A stretch of 64,000 bases of DNA from Myrica gale. Its lineage: Eukaryota; Streptophyta; Magnoliopsida; Fagales; Myricaceae. The DNA is taken from NCBI GenBank assembly GCA_963930655.1, contig OZ005605.1, positions 15,135,501 through 15,199,500 on the forward strand. The letters are read 5' to 3'. Made by a program: the position numbers and the translations under genes. Shown piece by piece: positions 54,505 through 64,000 of the stretch. The notes beneath the pieces are model-generated. The model had not been told where the DNA came from. It was given only the letters and a program-made list of their open reading frames with translations, and ran no database searches. Position 1 is the first letter of the stretch. Each line of letters starts with the position of its first letter.

Positions 54505-54513
54505 TTATTATTA

Positions 54514-54978
54514 TTTTGTTTATTAAGGAAAGAGAGAGAAAAGGAATCTACACGTAAAAGGATAAAGAAGTGCTCTTATTTGAATTAACTCGCCCAACAT
54601 TTTCAAGAGGGCCTAAGCCATTATGTTCATCCTCTTTAAGAATGTGAGACAATTTCTTAGATCATACATCTGAGGATTAAAAAAATGGACTTATTAAATT
54701 AATCACTATCTTCAAAAGGGTCTAAGCACTTGAAGGGGTGGTGAAACCTTATAAGCCATTTTCGAATCATTCTCTTTAGGGACGAGAGATGATGCTTCCA
54801 TTGCTTTATTTGTTTTTGTTTTGGATGGACATCTACAGCTTGCAATAGGAGTAATACGATATAATCTGGGTTGTGGGATTAGATAATTTGATGAAAAGGA
54901 TCCGCATGAGCGTTGGGAATGCTTATCAAGATCAATTAATTAAAAGTTTAAATACTTTACTAATAGCTTAGAAAAGAA
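54514..54978. other. Spacer between MITE and copia element
   Basis: AT-rich sequence with no recognised gene or repeat. Confidence 0.5.
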
Positions 54979-54983
54979 AAATA

Positions 54984-55418
54984 TGTAAGCATAAAATATT
55001 AATCAATCCAAATATGCTTGAGTCAGTACATAATCACAATTATGTGAATATAAAGAAATTGCACAGCGAAAAACTTTATGGATCTAACCTCCTGTCATTG
55101 ATGCTCAAGCGTAGATGTAGATCTGAAATTGAATCTCAATTTTCCCTATACTCAGAGAGAAAAACTGTCAGAGTAATAGCAAGAGAATCTTCTAGCCTAT
55201 AGTCTAACCTTAGGGTTTTGCCGTACTTTAGATGGAGTGAACAAGCCAAATATATAGGCTAGTGACCCCTTGATAGGTAATAGAAACTCTAGTTTAATCC
55301 TTCCATCAATGATTAATTACAAATGTACTACAAAGAATTCTTTATTTATAATTTGACCCAACACCTAAATTAAAACCCTTATATATCCTATGTGTCATGC
55401 GGACCATATATTCTAACA
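54984..55418 (-). repeat. 3' LTR of the copia element
   Basis: 435 bp, the downstream LTR in element orientation. Compared with the other LTR it contains an extra stretch of roughly 25 bases (CCTATAGTCTAACCTTAGGG region near 55200) and scattered substitutions, so insertion was not recent. Confidence 0.93.
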
Positions 55419-55760
55419 TTCTCTCACTTGGGCCATATGACACAAGAACATCCTTATAGGTGCCAGACTCCTTAATATGGCCAAAATTTATCCATGAATT
55501 ATTCGTGAACTTCTCCCACTCAACCAGAAAAATAATCTGCATGAATCATAGCGATAAGACTCTATGTATTGAGTCTTCTCTTCCATGTATTACTATGCAA
55601 ATATATCTCCTAATTAAGTATTGTATAGGCTATATAACTTCATGAATGGACTTCCTATAAGCCATTCGGGTCCAATTTATTTGTCATATGCGCGCAAAAT
55701 AACTTTATTCTCCAAAATTAAATTTTATGTCTATATAGAACAAATATAGAGAAACAGAAC

Positions 55761-58700
55761 TTACATCGAATTAATGAGTCTCATATGTTTCACATGACCC
55801 TTAAATTGCTTTACCGGTAATCCTTTGGTCATGAGATCTGCAATAATCAATTCAGTGCTTATATGCTCAATGAGTACCTCTTGTTTCTCAATGTACTCTC
55901 TCACTCTGAGATACTTGATGTCGATATGTTTGTTTTTGCTGCTGTTTTTATTATTCTTGGAGAATAAAACTGCAGCTCTACTGTCACAGAAATCCTGATA
56001 GGTCTCGCTATAGAATCGACAATCTTGAGACCCTTGATGAAATTCCGCAACCATAAGGCCTGTGTTGTTGTTTCATAGCATGCAATGAATTCTGCCTCCA
56101 TGGTAGACGTAGCAACAATAGTTTGCTTACAACTTTTCCAAGATATAGCCCCTCCAGCAAGTAGAAAGATATACCCTAAAGTAGATTTTCTGGTGTCTAC
56201 ACATCCTGCAAAATCCGAATCTGAATAACCAACCACCTCCAACTAACCAGTAGCCCTGTAGGTCAATCTGAAATCTTTGGTACCTTGCAAATATCACATG
56301 ACTTTATTTGCAGCTTTTCAATGTTCTAAACTTGGGTTGCTTTGGTAACGACCCAATAAACCTACTGCATGAGCAATGTCAGGTCTGGTGCAAACCTGAG
56401 CATACATAAGGCTCCCTACTGCATATGCATAAGGTATACTTTTTCATCTGCTCATTCTCCAATGCATTTTGAGGACTTTGATCTTTATTGAATTTGTCCC
56501 CTTTAACAACGGGTGCTACAGAGGGTGGACAGTTCTTCATCCTAAATCTCTCTAAAACCTTTTCAATGTAGGCATTCTAAGACAGTCCTAAAAGTTCTTT
56601 GTGTCCTGTCTCTGTGAATCTCTATTCCAATGACATATGAGGCTTCACCCAAATCCTTCATTTTAAAGTTTTCAGAGAGGAACTGTTTAGTCTCATGCAA
56701 CAATCTCAAATCACTGCTTGCAAGTAAAATATCATCCACATACAGGACTAGAAAAATAAATTTGCTCCCACTAACCTTAAGGTATATACACTAATCAATA
56801 ATGTTCTCTATGAAACTAAATGAGGTAACCACCTTGTTAAATTTCATATACCATTGGCGGGATGCCTGTTTTAGCCCATATACGGATTTCCTTAATTTAC
56901 AAACCAGATGACTGTGCTCATTGAAACCTTCAGGCTGTAACATGTACACCTCCTCTTCAAGATCCTCATTCAGGAATGTCGTTTTCACATCCATCTGATG
57001 TAACTCTAAATCAAAATGAGCTACTAGAGTCATGACTGTTCTTAATGATTCATTCCTTGAAACTGGAGAGAATGTTTCGTGGAAATCAACTCCTTCCTTT
57101 TGAGTAAAACCTTTGGCTACAAGTCTGGCCTTATGTCGTTCTACATTACCGGAAGCATCCCTTTTGGTCTTATAGACCCATTTGCAGCCAATGGCTATAG
57201 CTCCCTTTGGTAATTCAACGAGATTCCAAACTTGATTCTTAGCCATGGATTTCATCTCATCCTTCATGGCATCATGCCACAGAGTGGAGTTGTCTCCAGT
57301 CATAGCTTGTGAAAACGAACTCGGATAATCCTTAGGTCCAACATCAAAGTCAGACTCCTGGAGGTATACAACATAATCATCATAAATTGCAGGTCTCCTT
57401 ACTCTTGAGGACCTTCTTAATTCCACTTGTTCTATATCAAGTGGATTTTCAGCAGATTCAATTTGAGCCTCATCCTCATGAGCTGTTTGTTTTGAGAATG
57501 ATTGCTGCTCAGGATTATCAAATTGATTAGCCCTAAACATAATCAAACGTCCTTTATTTGAAGGTAATGTAGACTGCTCTTTTGTTTCACCAAACTCAAT
57601 CATTCGTGGGTGAATACTCCCACTAGGTTCAATATCCTCAAGAAACTTAGCATTGCGAGACTTAACAATTCTAGTGTTATGAGAAGGACAATAAAACCTG
57701 AATCCTTTAGAGTGTACTGCATAGCCAATGAAAAAACCACTGATTTTCCTTGGGTCTAATTTCTTTAGGTTTGGATTGTAGACCCTCAGCTCAACAGGAC
57801 AACCCCATACATGTAAATGTGTCATACTAGGTTTCCACCTATTCCACAGTTCAAAAGGTGTCTTAGAGGCTGCCTTGGATGGAACCCTATTCAGCAAATA
57901 CACTGCGGTCTTTAAGGCTTCACTCCATCAGGATAATGACATACTTGAATTACTAATCATACTTCTTACCATGTCCATGAGAGTCATATTTCTTCTTCCA
58001 GCCACACAATTTTGTTATGGTGTGCCAGACATTGTGTATTGTGCAGTAATGCCTTCCTCTTGAAGGAATTTTACAAAAGGACCCATCATTTGACCCTGTT
58101 CTGTGTACCTTCCATAATATTCCTCACCTCTATCAGATCTTACGATCCTGATTTTCTTTTCCTTTTATTTCTCTACTTCTGCCTTATAGGTTTTAAAAGC
58201 AGTTAATGCCTCAGCCTTATCATTTAGAAGATATAGATACACGAATCTAGTATGGTCATCAATGAATGAGATAAAGTATATCTTTGTGTATGATCTTTAT
58301 AATCTCAGAACTCCTTTTGGCACCTTTAGTGGACTTGTTGGTCTGCTTTCCCTTTATGTAGTCCACACACTAGGTCTTTTAAGATCCCAATATTTGCCAA
58401 CCGTTTAACTCTTTCTATGGAGATATGTCCCAATCTCCTATGCCACAACATAGAGGAGTTCTCATTAATTTGGCTCCGCTTTATGCCAACATCAGTATGC
58501 AGGGATAAACAGTTATTTTCAAAATCTGGATTTTAAGTCAACTTTAAATAAACCATAAATTAAATATCTACCACCAACAAAAATTTCTTTATAATAAATA
58601 TCAAAAACTCCCAATAGCCTCCACATGTGACTGCATCTTGTTTCCTGAATAGACGCATAGTTCACTTCCTTTCGACTTCCTGGTTTTTAGAAAACCCTGC

Positions 58701-59563
58701 ATTGTATTGCCAATATGGATTGTTGAACCGGAATCAATCCAAAAAGAATTATGAGGAGTCTCAATTAAAAAAGATTCATGACTCACTAGAGAGATAAGAA
58801 TATCTTTCTTCTCAAGCCAAGCCTTATACTTGAGACAATCTTTCTTCATGTGTCCTGGTTTCTTGCAGAATAAGCAATTCATTTTGTTGCCATCACGCTT
58901 CATTGGCACCTTGCTTTGCTTCCTCACTTGATGGAAAAATTTTCATTTCTTGGCATTCCCATTCCCATTCCCTTTAACATGAGTAGCCATAAGAACACTT
59001 TCTGGCTGCTCATTATTCAATCTCTCTTCCTCTTGAACACACATGGTCAGAAGTTCATTAACTGACCACTTTTCCTTTTGTGTGTTGTAAGAGATTTTGA
59101 AGGGATTGTACTCAGATGGAAGGGAATTCAGGATGAAATGCACTAAGAAAGAATATGAAATCTCAACCTATATTGCCTTTAATTTAGCTGCCATGTCCCT
59201 CATTTCCATGATGTGTTCACTCACTCCTTTAGTACTATAAAAAACTTTACTTGAAAGTTTCTTCATCAGGGTGCTGGCTAGTGCCTTATCAGAGGTAACA
59301 AATTGTTCCTCAATGGACTTTAGAAAGTCCTTTGCCTTATCACAAGCAGGGATGGAACCCCTGGTGCTCTTGTTGACCCGAGATTTCATGAAAATCATAT
59401 TTAAGTGATTAGATCGCTCCCACCGTTCATGTTTAGCAATCTCATCTTGCGTACTTGAGTCCGTTATGGCGGGTGGTGTATCATAATGGAGTGCAAGGTC
59501 AAGTTCCATACACCCCAAACCAAACTCAATAGTTTCTTTCCAGTCAGAGAAAATTTTCACCAT
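55761..59563 (-). pseudogene. Copia gag-pol, degenerate
   Basis: Minus strand, from 59563 downward. The Gag helical part contains DKALASTLMKKLSS and HIMEMRDMAAKL. A CCHC knuckle C-x2-C-x4-H-x4-C lies near 58.85 kb (CLFCKKPGHMKKDC), and the protease motif IDSGST near 58.71 kb. The integrase is decayed: a GHIS-ERV-like zinc region near 58.43 kb and PFELW further on. Reverse transcriptase has CKWVYKTKRDASG, the LDVK-like QMDVKTTFL and, near 56.73 kb, YVDDILL. RNase H has YSDSDFAGCVDTRKST and ATSTMEAEF near 56.1-56.2 kb. The longest open piece is 370 codons (56791-57903, integrase end plus RT). Stops and frameshifts in Gag, integrase and RT make it a pseudogene. Confidence 0.93.
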
Positions 59564-60040
59564 TTAGCATTGGAACATGGAATGTTCCATCCATAAATGC
59601 AGTAGGAACAACTACAACAACCAAAGAAATTATTACTTGAATGCTTTGAATTTAAAGACTTTATTTTAAACTAACCAATGTTAATTTAAATAGTAAATTC
59701 AACCTTCCTGTAGGTAGAGGTCGCATAACACATGAATTTACTAAACTCAAATGATAAGACTAGTAAATATAAGGGGAAAATTTACTTTGCACCCCCAAAC
59801 TTTTGGGTCATTTTTAAGTTACACCCACTTTTATTGATTTCGTTACATTAATACTACAAACTAACGTAGTGCGTTAAGTTGCACCCTCCAGCTCAATTGC
59901 CCGTTAAATCTCACGGCAAACTATGCACGTGTCGTCCACGTGATAGCTTAAAGAACGAACTTCTCATTTTACCCTTGCTCTAAAGAAATAGGCGTTGAAC
60001 ATTTTCGTTGAAGTCAATCGGGGCCATAATCGTTTCGAAA

Positions 60041-60625
60041 GGATGCACGAGCTGCTGTAGAAAGAGTTACTTCAGAGGCACGTGAAAGTGCTGCTGCAGG
60101 GGCTTGAGAAAGGGCTGCAGCTGCTGCGAGGATGAACCGACAGAAAAATGAAGAGGATCTTGAATCCTTCTTTGGCGTGGGTGGTCGAGCTAGCAGTGCC
60201 CCAAGGCCTAGGGCTAACTCTTCAGTGAGGACACGAGTTTTAACTTGTGTTTATTCCATAACCGAATTTTTGGTTGTTAATTTTGTGGTGGTATATTTCA
60301 GGACCCGACTTTTGACTCCCGATTTCAGAACAGGCAAGAACCTGAAGCAAGGAAATTTGCTTCAACTTCCTCAAATATTAGAAAAGCAAATTCAACAACA
60401 AATATCGTTGACGATCTTTCGTCAATTTTTGGAGGTAGTCTGAATGCAGCTTTATTCATATTACAATGATAGTCTTTTGTGGTCCTTTATTTCATGTTAC
60501 CAATGGATGATTGTACTAGTATAATTATAATTTTTTTTGGTGAAAGCTCCTCCATCATCTGGAGAGTTCCAGGAAGTTGAAGGGGAAAGTGAAGAAAGAC
60601 GAAGAGCCAGATTGGAACGCCAGAG
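60041..60625 (+). pseudogene. Captured auxilin-like (J-domain clathrin-uncoating) gene fragment
   Basis: Three exon pieces with introns are recognisable: 60041-60224, 60302-60434 and 60547-60625, separated by GT-AG introns of 77 and 112 bp. Exon 1 encodes an alanine/arginine-rich helix, then QKNEEDLESFFGVG and RASSAPRPRANSS. Exon 2 encodes FDSRFQNRQEPEAR, then NIVDDLSSIFG. Exon 3 encodes PPSSGEFQEVEGESEERRR. The exon 2/3 junction stays in phase. These match plant auxilin-related proteins (the Arabidopsis At4g12770/At4g12780 type) just before their C-terminal J domain, which is absent. An in-frame TGA at 60105-60107 interrupts exon 1. The third piece ends abruptly without a donor, marking a capture boundary. 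Confidence 0.88.
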
Positions 60626-60741
60626 TTTCTACAATATACAGAGTTTGCAAAATATACTCTTGATTCCATTTCAAAAGGCCATAATCCTTTGTTCTATATC
60701 ATTCCATAACCAAAATATACATTGATTTAACTGCAAAGATG

Positions 60742-60930
60742 TACCAAACTTGGCCCCAAGTTTGACAAAATTGAAACAGATTCTATAGATTTCACAAAAT
60801 ATACCAAAATTGGCCCCAAGTTACACTAAATAGAAATAGATTCTCCAGATTTCACTAAATATACCAAACTTGTCCCTAAACTTCACAAAATAGAAACAGA
60901 TTCTACAAATTTCACAAAAAACTTGGCCCC
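60742..60930. repeat. 60 bp tandem repeat inside the Pack-MULE
   Basis: TACCAAA(C/A)(T)TTGG/TCCCC-type units begin at 60742, 60802 and 60862 (period 60), with a partial fourth ending near 60930. Units contain AGATTTCAC(A/T)AAATA. Non-coding. Confidence 0.88.
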
Positions 60931-60948
60931 AAATTTTAGAACTATCTA

Positions 60949-61143
60949 TCATTTCTTTTTAGAAGCCTTTGACTTCTTATTTTCTTCAACGTTTGGGATC
61001 ACAACTCTTCTGGAGGTTCTAGCTTGCTGCTTTTGTGCAGCCATAAAACCTACAGTGGTCCAAACCCTAAATACCAGCGATGAACAGGGAAGAACTAAGC
61101 ATTTTCGAGATATTAACTTCTCATACCTGTACGAGATTTGACG
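60949..61143 (-). other. Unassigned small reading frame in the Pack-MULE
   Basis: The minus strand is open and ends in a Lys-rich tail (KKSKASKKK) after MAAQKQQARTSRRV. It could be a second captured gene start or chance. No family recognised. Confidence 0.3.
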
Positions 61144-61974
61144 AGTCTTTGAGGGAGCAATTGGAATCAGCAAATGGTAACTACCGATGACGCTGCTATT
61201 GTCGAAGAGGGAGCAATTCCTTTCGAAAATTTGGATTTTTGTCGGAGGGGAAATGTTCAGCGACTATTTCTTTAGAGCGAGGGTAAAATGGGAAGTTCGT
61301 TCTTTAAGCTATCACGTGGACGACACGTGCATAGTTTGCCGTGAGATTTAACGGGTAATTGAGCTGGAGGGTGCAACTTAACGCACTACGTTAGTTTGTA
61401 GTATTAATGTAACGAAATCAACAAAAGTGGGTGCAACTTAAAAATGACCTCAAAGTTCGGGGGTGCAAAATGAATTTTCCCATAAATATAAACATTAATC
61501 AATCAAACTCTCCGTACCTGTGGGCATAGGAAAATCCATTTCTTAATGCTAATTTATTACCTTATCCTAATCAACTCACAAAAATTAATAACTTCCTTGT
61601 GGGGCCGAGACATCAATCTCATGAGTTAATTACAACATAAATGCTTAAATTCTTTAGGAAGTTTATTTTATATGATAATTATTATAATTGGGATACTGTG
61701 GCTACTCCCAAAAATTTGAAAAATCATAACTTCAAGCATAAAAAATCAATTTAGAACTTTATATTGGTCCAAATAAAACATATAAGCAGAATAAAATTTC
61801 TGGAAATTTTTTTTATTAAAAAAAATTTACTCTTCCGATTTTTTTTAAATTACTGTTCCAGTCCGGCTAGTTTGGCTGGATCGGTTGGACCACCGGCGAC
61901 CCACCCACGGGGTCAGAGGACCCGTACCGCGCGGGTCGCATTTCCTCAGCCTGATATCCCTCTAGGCTGACCCA

Positions 61975-62095
61975 AATATCAGCCTAGATCTGACCGCATT
62001 CGCCCAGTACTGTATGGCCCAAAAAAAGGCCTAAATGTCAGCCAAGCCTAGATCTGACCGCATTCGCGCAGTACCGTATGGCCCAAAAAAAAAAT
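61975..62095. repeat. Duplicated ~64 bp block in the copia leader
   Basis: GCCTAGATCTGACCGCATTCG occurs at about 61982 and again at about 62046. Each is followed by CAGTAC(T/C)GTATGGCCCAAAA. The surrounding 61.85-62.1 kb is clearly GC-richer than the rest of the element. Confidence 0.85.
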
Positions 62096-62531
62096 TTCCT
62101 GGCCACGAGGGTTTCCTCTTTCATCTGAGCACCACATGGAGAAGCTCCTGCGCTGCATGAAAGAAATCTCCTGCTGTGAGAGAGATTTCTCTCTCTGGTT
62201 TGTTTCAAAATACCAACATATTCAAAACATAAATCAACAGTGTTCAGAAAATGTCAAAACCGGATCTGGGTCAAAACCGGATCTGTCAAAACCAGTTTTC
62301 AGATTTCGATTCAAAAAGAAAATGTCAAAACTGGATTTGTTCCTGGCACAAACGGCTTTAAAAGAAGACATTTCAAAAGAAATCAACAGTTTCCAGAAAT
62401 CGAAGGCTTTAAAGAAAATGAGACCGAATATCTTCTTTGCACAAAAAGACAACCTGCAAATCTCTACAATATAAATGCAAACAAAAGGCCATAACATATA
62501 TTGTACACTGAGCATAACAGCGAAAAGGTAA

Positions 62532-62543
62532 GCTCTGATACCA
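62532..62543 (-). promoter_or_regulatory. Primer-binding site of the copia element
   Basis: On the minus strand TGGTATCAGAGC, the complement of the initiator tRNA-Met 3' end, lies two bases from the end of the 5' LTR. Confidence 0.93.
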
Positions 62544-62545
62544 CA

Positions 62546-62958
62546 TGTAAGCATAAAATATTAATCAATCCAAATATGCTTGAATCCGTACATAATCACA
62601 ATTATGTGAATATAAAGAAATTGCACAGCGGAAAACTTTATGGATCTAACCTCCTGCCATTGATGCTCAAGCGTAGATGTAGATCTGAAATTGAATCAAA
62701 ATTTTCCCTGTAACTCAGAGAGAAAAATTGTCAGAGTAATAACAAGAGAATCTTCTAGTACTTTAGATAGAGTGAACATGCCAAATATATAGACTAGGCT
62801 AGGGACCCCTTGTTAGGTAATAGAAACCCTAGTTTAATCCTTCCATCAAGGATTAATTACAAATGTACTACAAATAATTCTTTATTTATAATTTGACCCA
62901 ACACCTAAATTAAAACACTTTATATATCCTTTGTGTCATGCGACCATATATTCTAACA
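62546..62958 (-). repeat. 5' LTR of the copia element
   Basis: 413 bp, followed in element orientation by two bases and the tRNA-Met primer site. It lacks the extra stretch near 55200 seen in the other LTR. Confidence 0.93.
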
Positions 62959-62963
62959 AAATA

Positions 62964-63590
62964 TACTTATCTAATAGAAAGCAAAAGGTTGTGCCAATGG
63001 AATTTGACTACGAGAGGTCAAAAGTATAGTAGCTAGGATATTGTGGCGAATGAAGACTGTGAGACACTATTTATACCTGCAATTAGGTAGAAGGGAAGTT
63101 ATAATAATAGCAACACTTATCATTAGGAATTAACAAAGACAAAAAGGAGAACATGAGTCGTATAGGAAAAAGAAGGATAAATCCTTTAATATAAGGAAGA
63201 AGAAAAGAAAAGGCATACTATGGCCCCAATAATTCTTCTAAGATAGTAGCGTTTACTTCGAGGACAACCACTAAGTCCCTACAAAATGGATCTGAGCTAA
63301 GCAATGTTACGTGCGAAAGGGAAGTAACATTATGATTCAAAAAAAAAAAAGGGAAGTAACATTAAAAATTGATGCAGTATAGTAGGTACGTTATGGGCGG
63401 GGAACTTGACAAAAGGTGAGATATTCTTTTGCATATTTGGCTTGTGCCTTTGAAATCGCTAACATGCGATGACTTTTTTAATTTTTTATTGAGATAAATA
63501 TTTTTTTTATCTATAAATTTTTGGGGATCTAGCACATTTTATCCAAAATAAATAAATTCTAAGATATTTAACCTCTAAATTTTGGAAGTT
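62964..63590. other. Right-hand flank, no gene seen
   Basis: AT-rich with a short direct repeat of GGGAAGTAACATT around 63330-63363. No recognised gene. Confidence 0.5.
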
Positions 63591-63879
63591 CTAATACATT
63601 GTACTCAATTTTTAAATTTTGAGATATTTCACCCTTAAACTTTAGAAATTTTGTCACAATGCACTGTGCAAATGATATTTTTAGAGTACGATTTTATATT
63701 TATACCCTCAACTTGTCCTTTTTATGTTGACTCCTCCTTGATAAGGGTATAAATGCAAAATCACAAGTAAAAAAAATGAGTTGATTGAAAAATTTGACAG
63801 CATTTTACAATATGTCAAAACTTCTAAAGTCTAAGAGTGAAATATCTCAAAATTTAAAAGTTTTAGTATAATGTATCAG
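63591..63879. repeat. Long imperfect inverted repeat, MITE-like
   Basis: 63591-63718 (CTAATACATTGTACT ... TTTGAGATATTTCACCCTTA ... TATACCCT) and the reverse complement of 63741-63879 align over about 130 bases with mismatches around a loop of about 20 bases. It is AT-rich and non-coding. A related stretch (AAGATATTTAACCTCTAAATTTTGG) precedes it at about 63561. Confidence 0.7.
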
Positions 63880-64000
63880 TCCTCTTAAAATTCACAAGTG
63901 AAAAGTGTGTTTATCTATTTTTTTTAATGAGTAGGCAGTCAACTCGCTTGATATCTAGCTGACAAATTAAGGTATAGGTTGATGTATATCGGGTTGGTTG

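Larger units (their letters stand above)
59773..61482 (+). mobile_element. Pack-MULE: Mutator-like element carrying auxilin-like gene exons
   Basis: Perfect 9 bp target duplications TAAATATAA lie at 59764-59772 and 61483-61491. The ends GGGGAAAATT and AATTTTCCCA are followed by about 240 bp inverted repeats. These share GTTACATTAATACTACAAAC, GCACGTGTCGTCCACGTG and CTTTAAAGAACGAAC-type blocks with their complements near 61.2-61.4 kb. There is no transposase. The cargo at 60041-60625 comes from a host gene (separate entry). The element lies inside the copia leader, so it is younger than that insertion. The long terminal repeats with CACGTG-type motifs could carry promoter activity, but this is unproven. 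Confidence 0.93.
54984..62958 (-). mobile_element. Complete but inactive Ty1/copia LTR retrotransposon, hosting a nested Pack-MULE
   Basis: Two related LTRs (54984-55418 and 62546-62958) begin TGTAAGCATAAAATATTAATC and end TTCTAACA on the plus strand. Matching 5 bp duplications AAATA lie outside at 54979-54983 and 62959-62963. The element is in minus orientation: the primer site TGGTATCAGAGC (tRNA-Met initiator) follows the right LTR at 62532-62543, and a purine-rich tract (AAGTGAGAGAA) precedes the left LTR. The gag-protease-integrase-RT-RNase H order shows it is copia and not gypsy. Coding parts are broken repeatedly, so it cannot move by itself. Its leader (59.6-62.5 kb) is enlarged by the Pack-MULE at 59773-61482. 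Confidence 0.95.

Noticed and set aside
56791-57903. Active polyprotein gene of a mobile element
   Set aside because: Although 370 codons are open, the upstream integrase and Gag and the downstream RT are interrupted by stops.

Overview
This is a 64 kb window of a flowering-plant nuclear genome, very probably a eudicot. The evidence is GT-AG introns, protein families typical of angiosperms, plastid-derived DNA, L1-type LINEs, a copia element, a TRIM and Mutator-like elements. The species cannot be named from the sequence. Four host genes were reconstructed, all on the minus strand: a mitochondrial-type solanesyl/geranyl diphosphate synthase (SPS3/GPPS, 2483-12507, 3' end off the left edge), an intronless organellar mTERF protein (20109-21020/21125), an ILP1/NIPA-like C3HC zinc-finger protein (22659-43501, 7 coding exons) and the protein kinase CIPK23 (46443-52239, 14 exons). 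For ILP1 and CIPK23 every splice junction was chosen so that the reading frame closes, giving 934 and 449 residues.

Layout. 1-2.4 kb holds LINE and copia debris and a decayed plastid trnD, probably inside the last big intron of SPS3. 2.5-12.5 kb is SPS3, with a 3 x 246 bp tandem repeat in one intron and a 54 bp duplication of one splice acceptor. 12.5-20 kb is gene-free: a decayed LINE (about 14.0-16.8 kb) split by a retroposed insert with a 17 bp target-site duplication (TSD), a CACTA-type transposase relic, a small MITE and a fold-back element. 20.1-21.1 kb is the mTERF gene. 22.7-43.5 kb is the ILP1-like gene. Its introns hold a five-unit ~505 bp tandem array that starts on an exon acceptor, two long LINEs, a short retroposed LINE piece, a MITE and a TRIM. 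43.5-46.4 kb is an intergenic gap. 46.4-52.2 kb is CIPK23. 52.6-64 kb is transposon-rich: hAT-like debris, a Mutator-type MITE with a perfect 9 bp TSD, and a complete but dead copia element (54984-62958, both LTRs, 5 bp TSD, tRNA-Met PBS). Nested in the copia leader is a Pack-MULE (59773-61482, 9 bp TSD) carrying three exons of a host auxilin-like gene.

The four host genes do not form a pathway. SPS3 makes prenyl chains (ubiquinone side chain), mTERF acts in organelle gene expression, the ILP1-like protein is nuclear, and CIPK23 is a CBL-activated kinase controlling K+ and nitrate transport. SPS3 next to an mTERF gene recalls the Arabidopsis neighbours At2g34630 and At2g34620, which suggests conserved microsynteny. 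The most notable finds are the Pack-MULE with auxilin exons, the duplicated in-frame splice acceptor in SPS3, the tandem array anchored on an ILP1 splice acceptor, and the sense-strand bias of retroelements inside ILP1. I found no undescribed enzyme system, CRISPR array or functional RNA gene.
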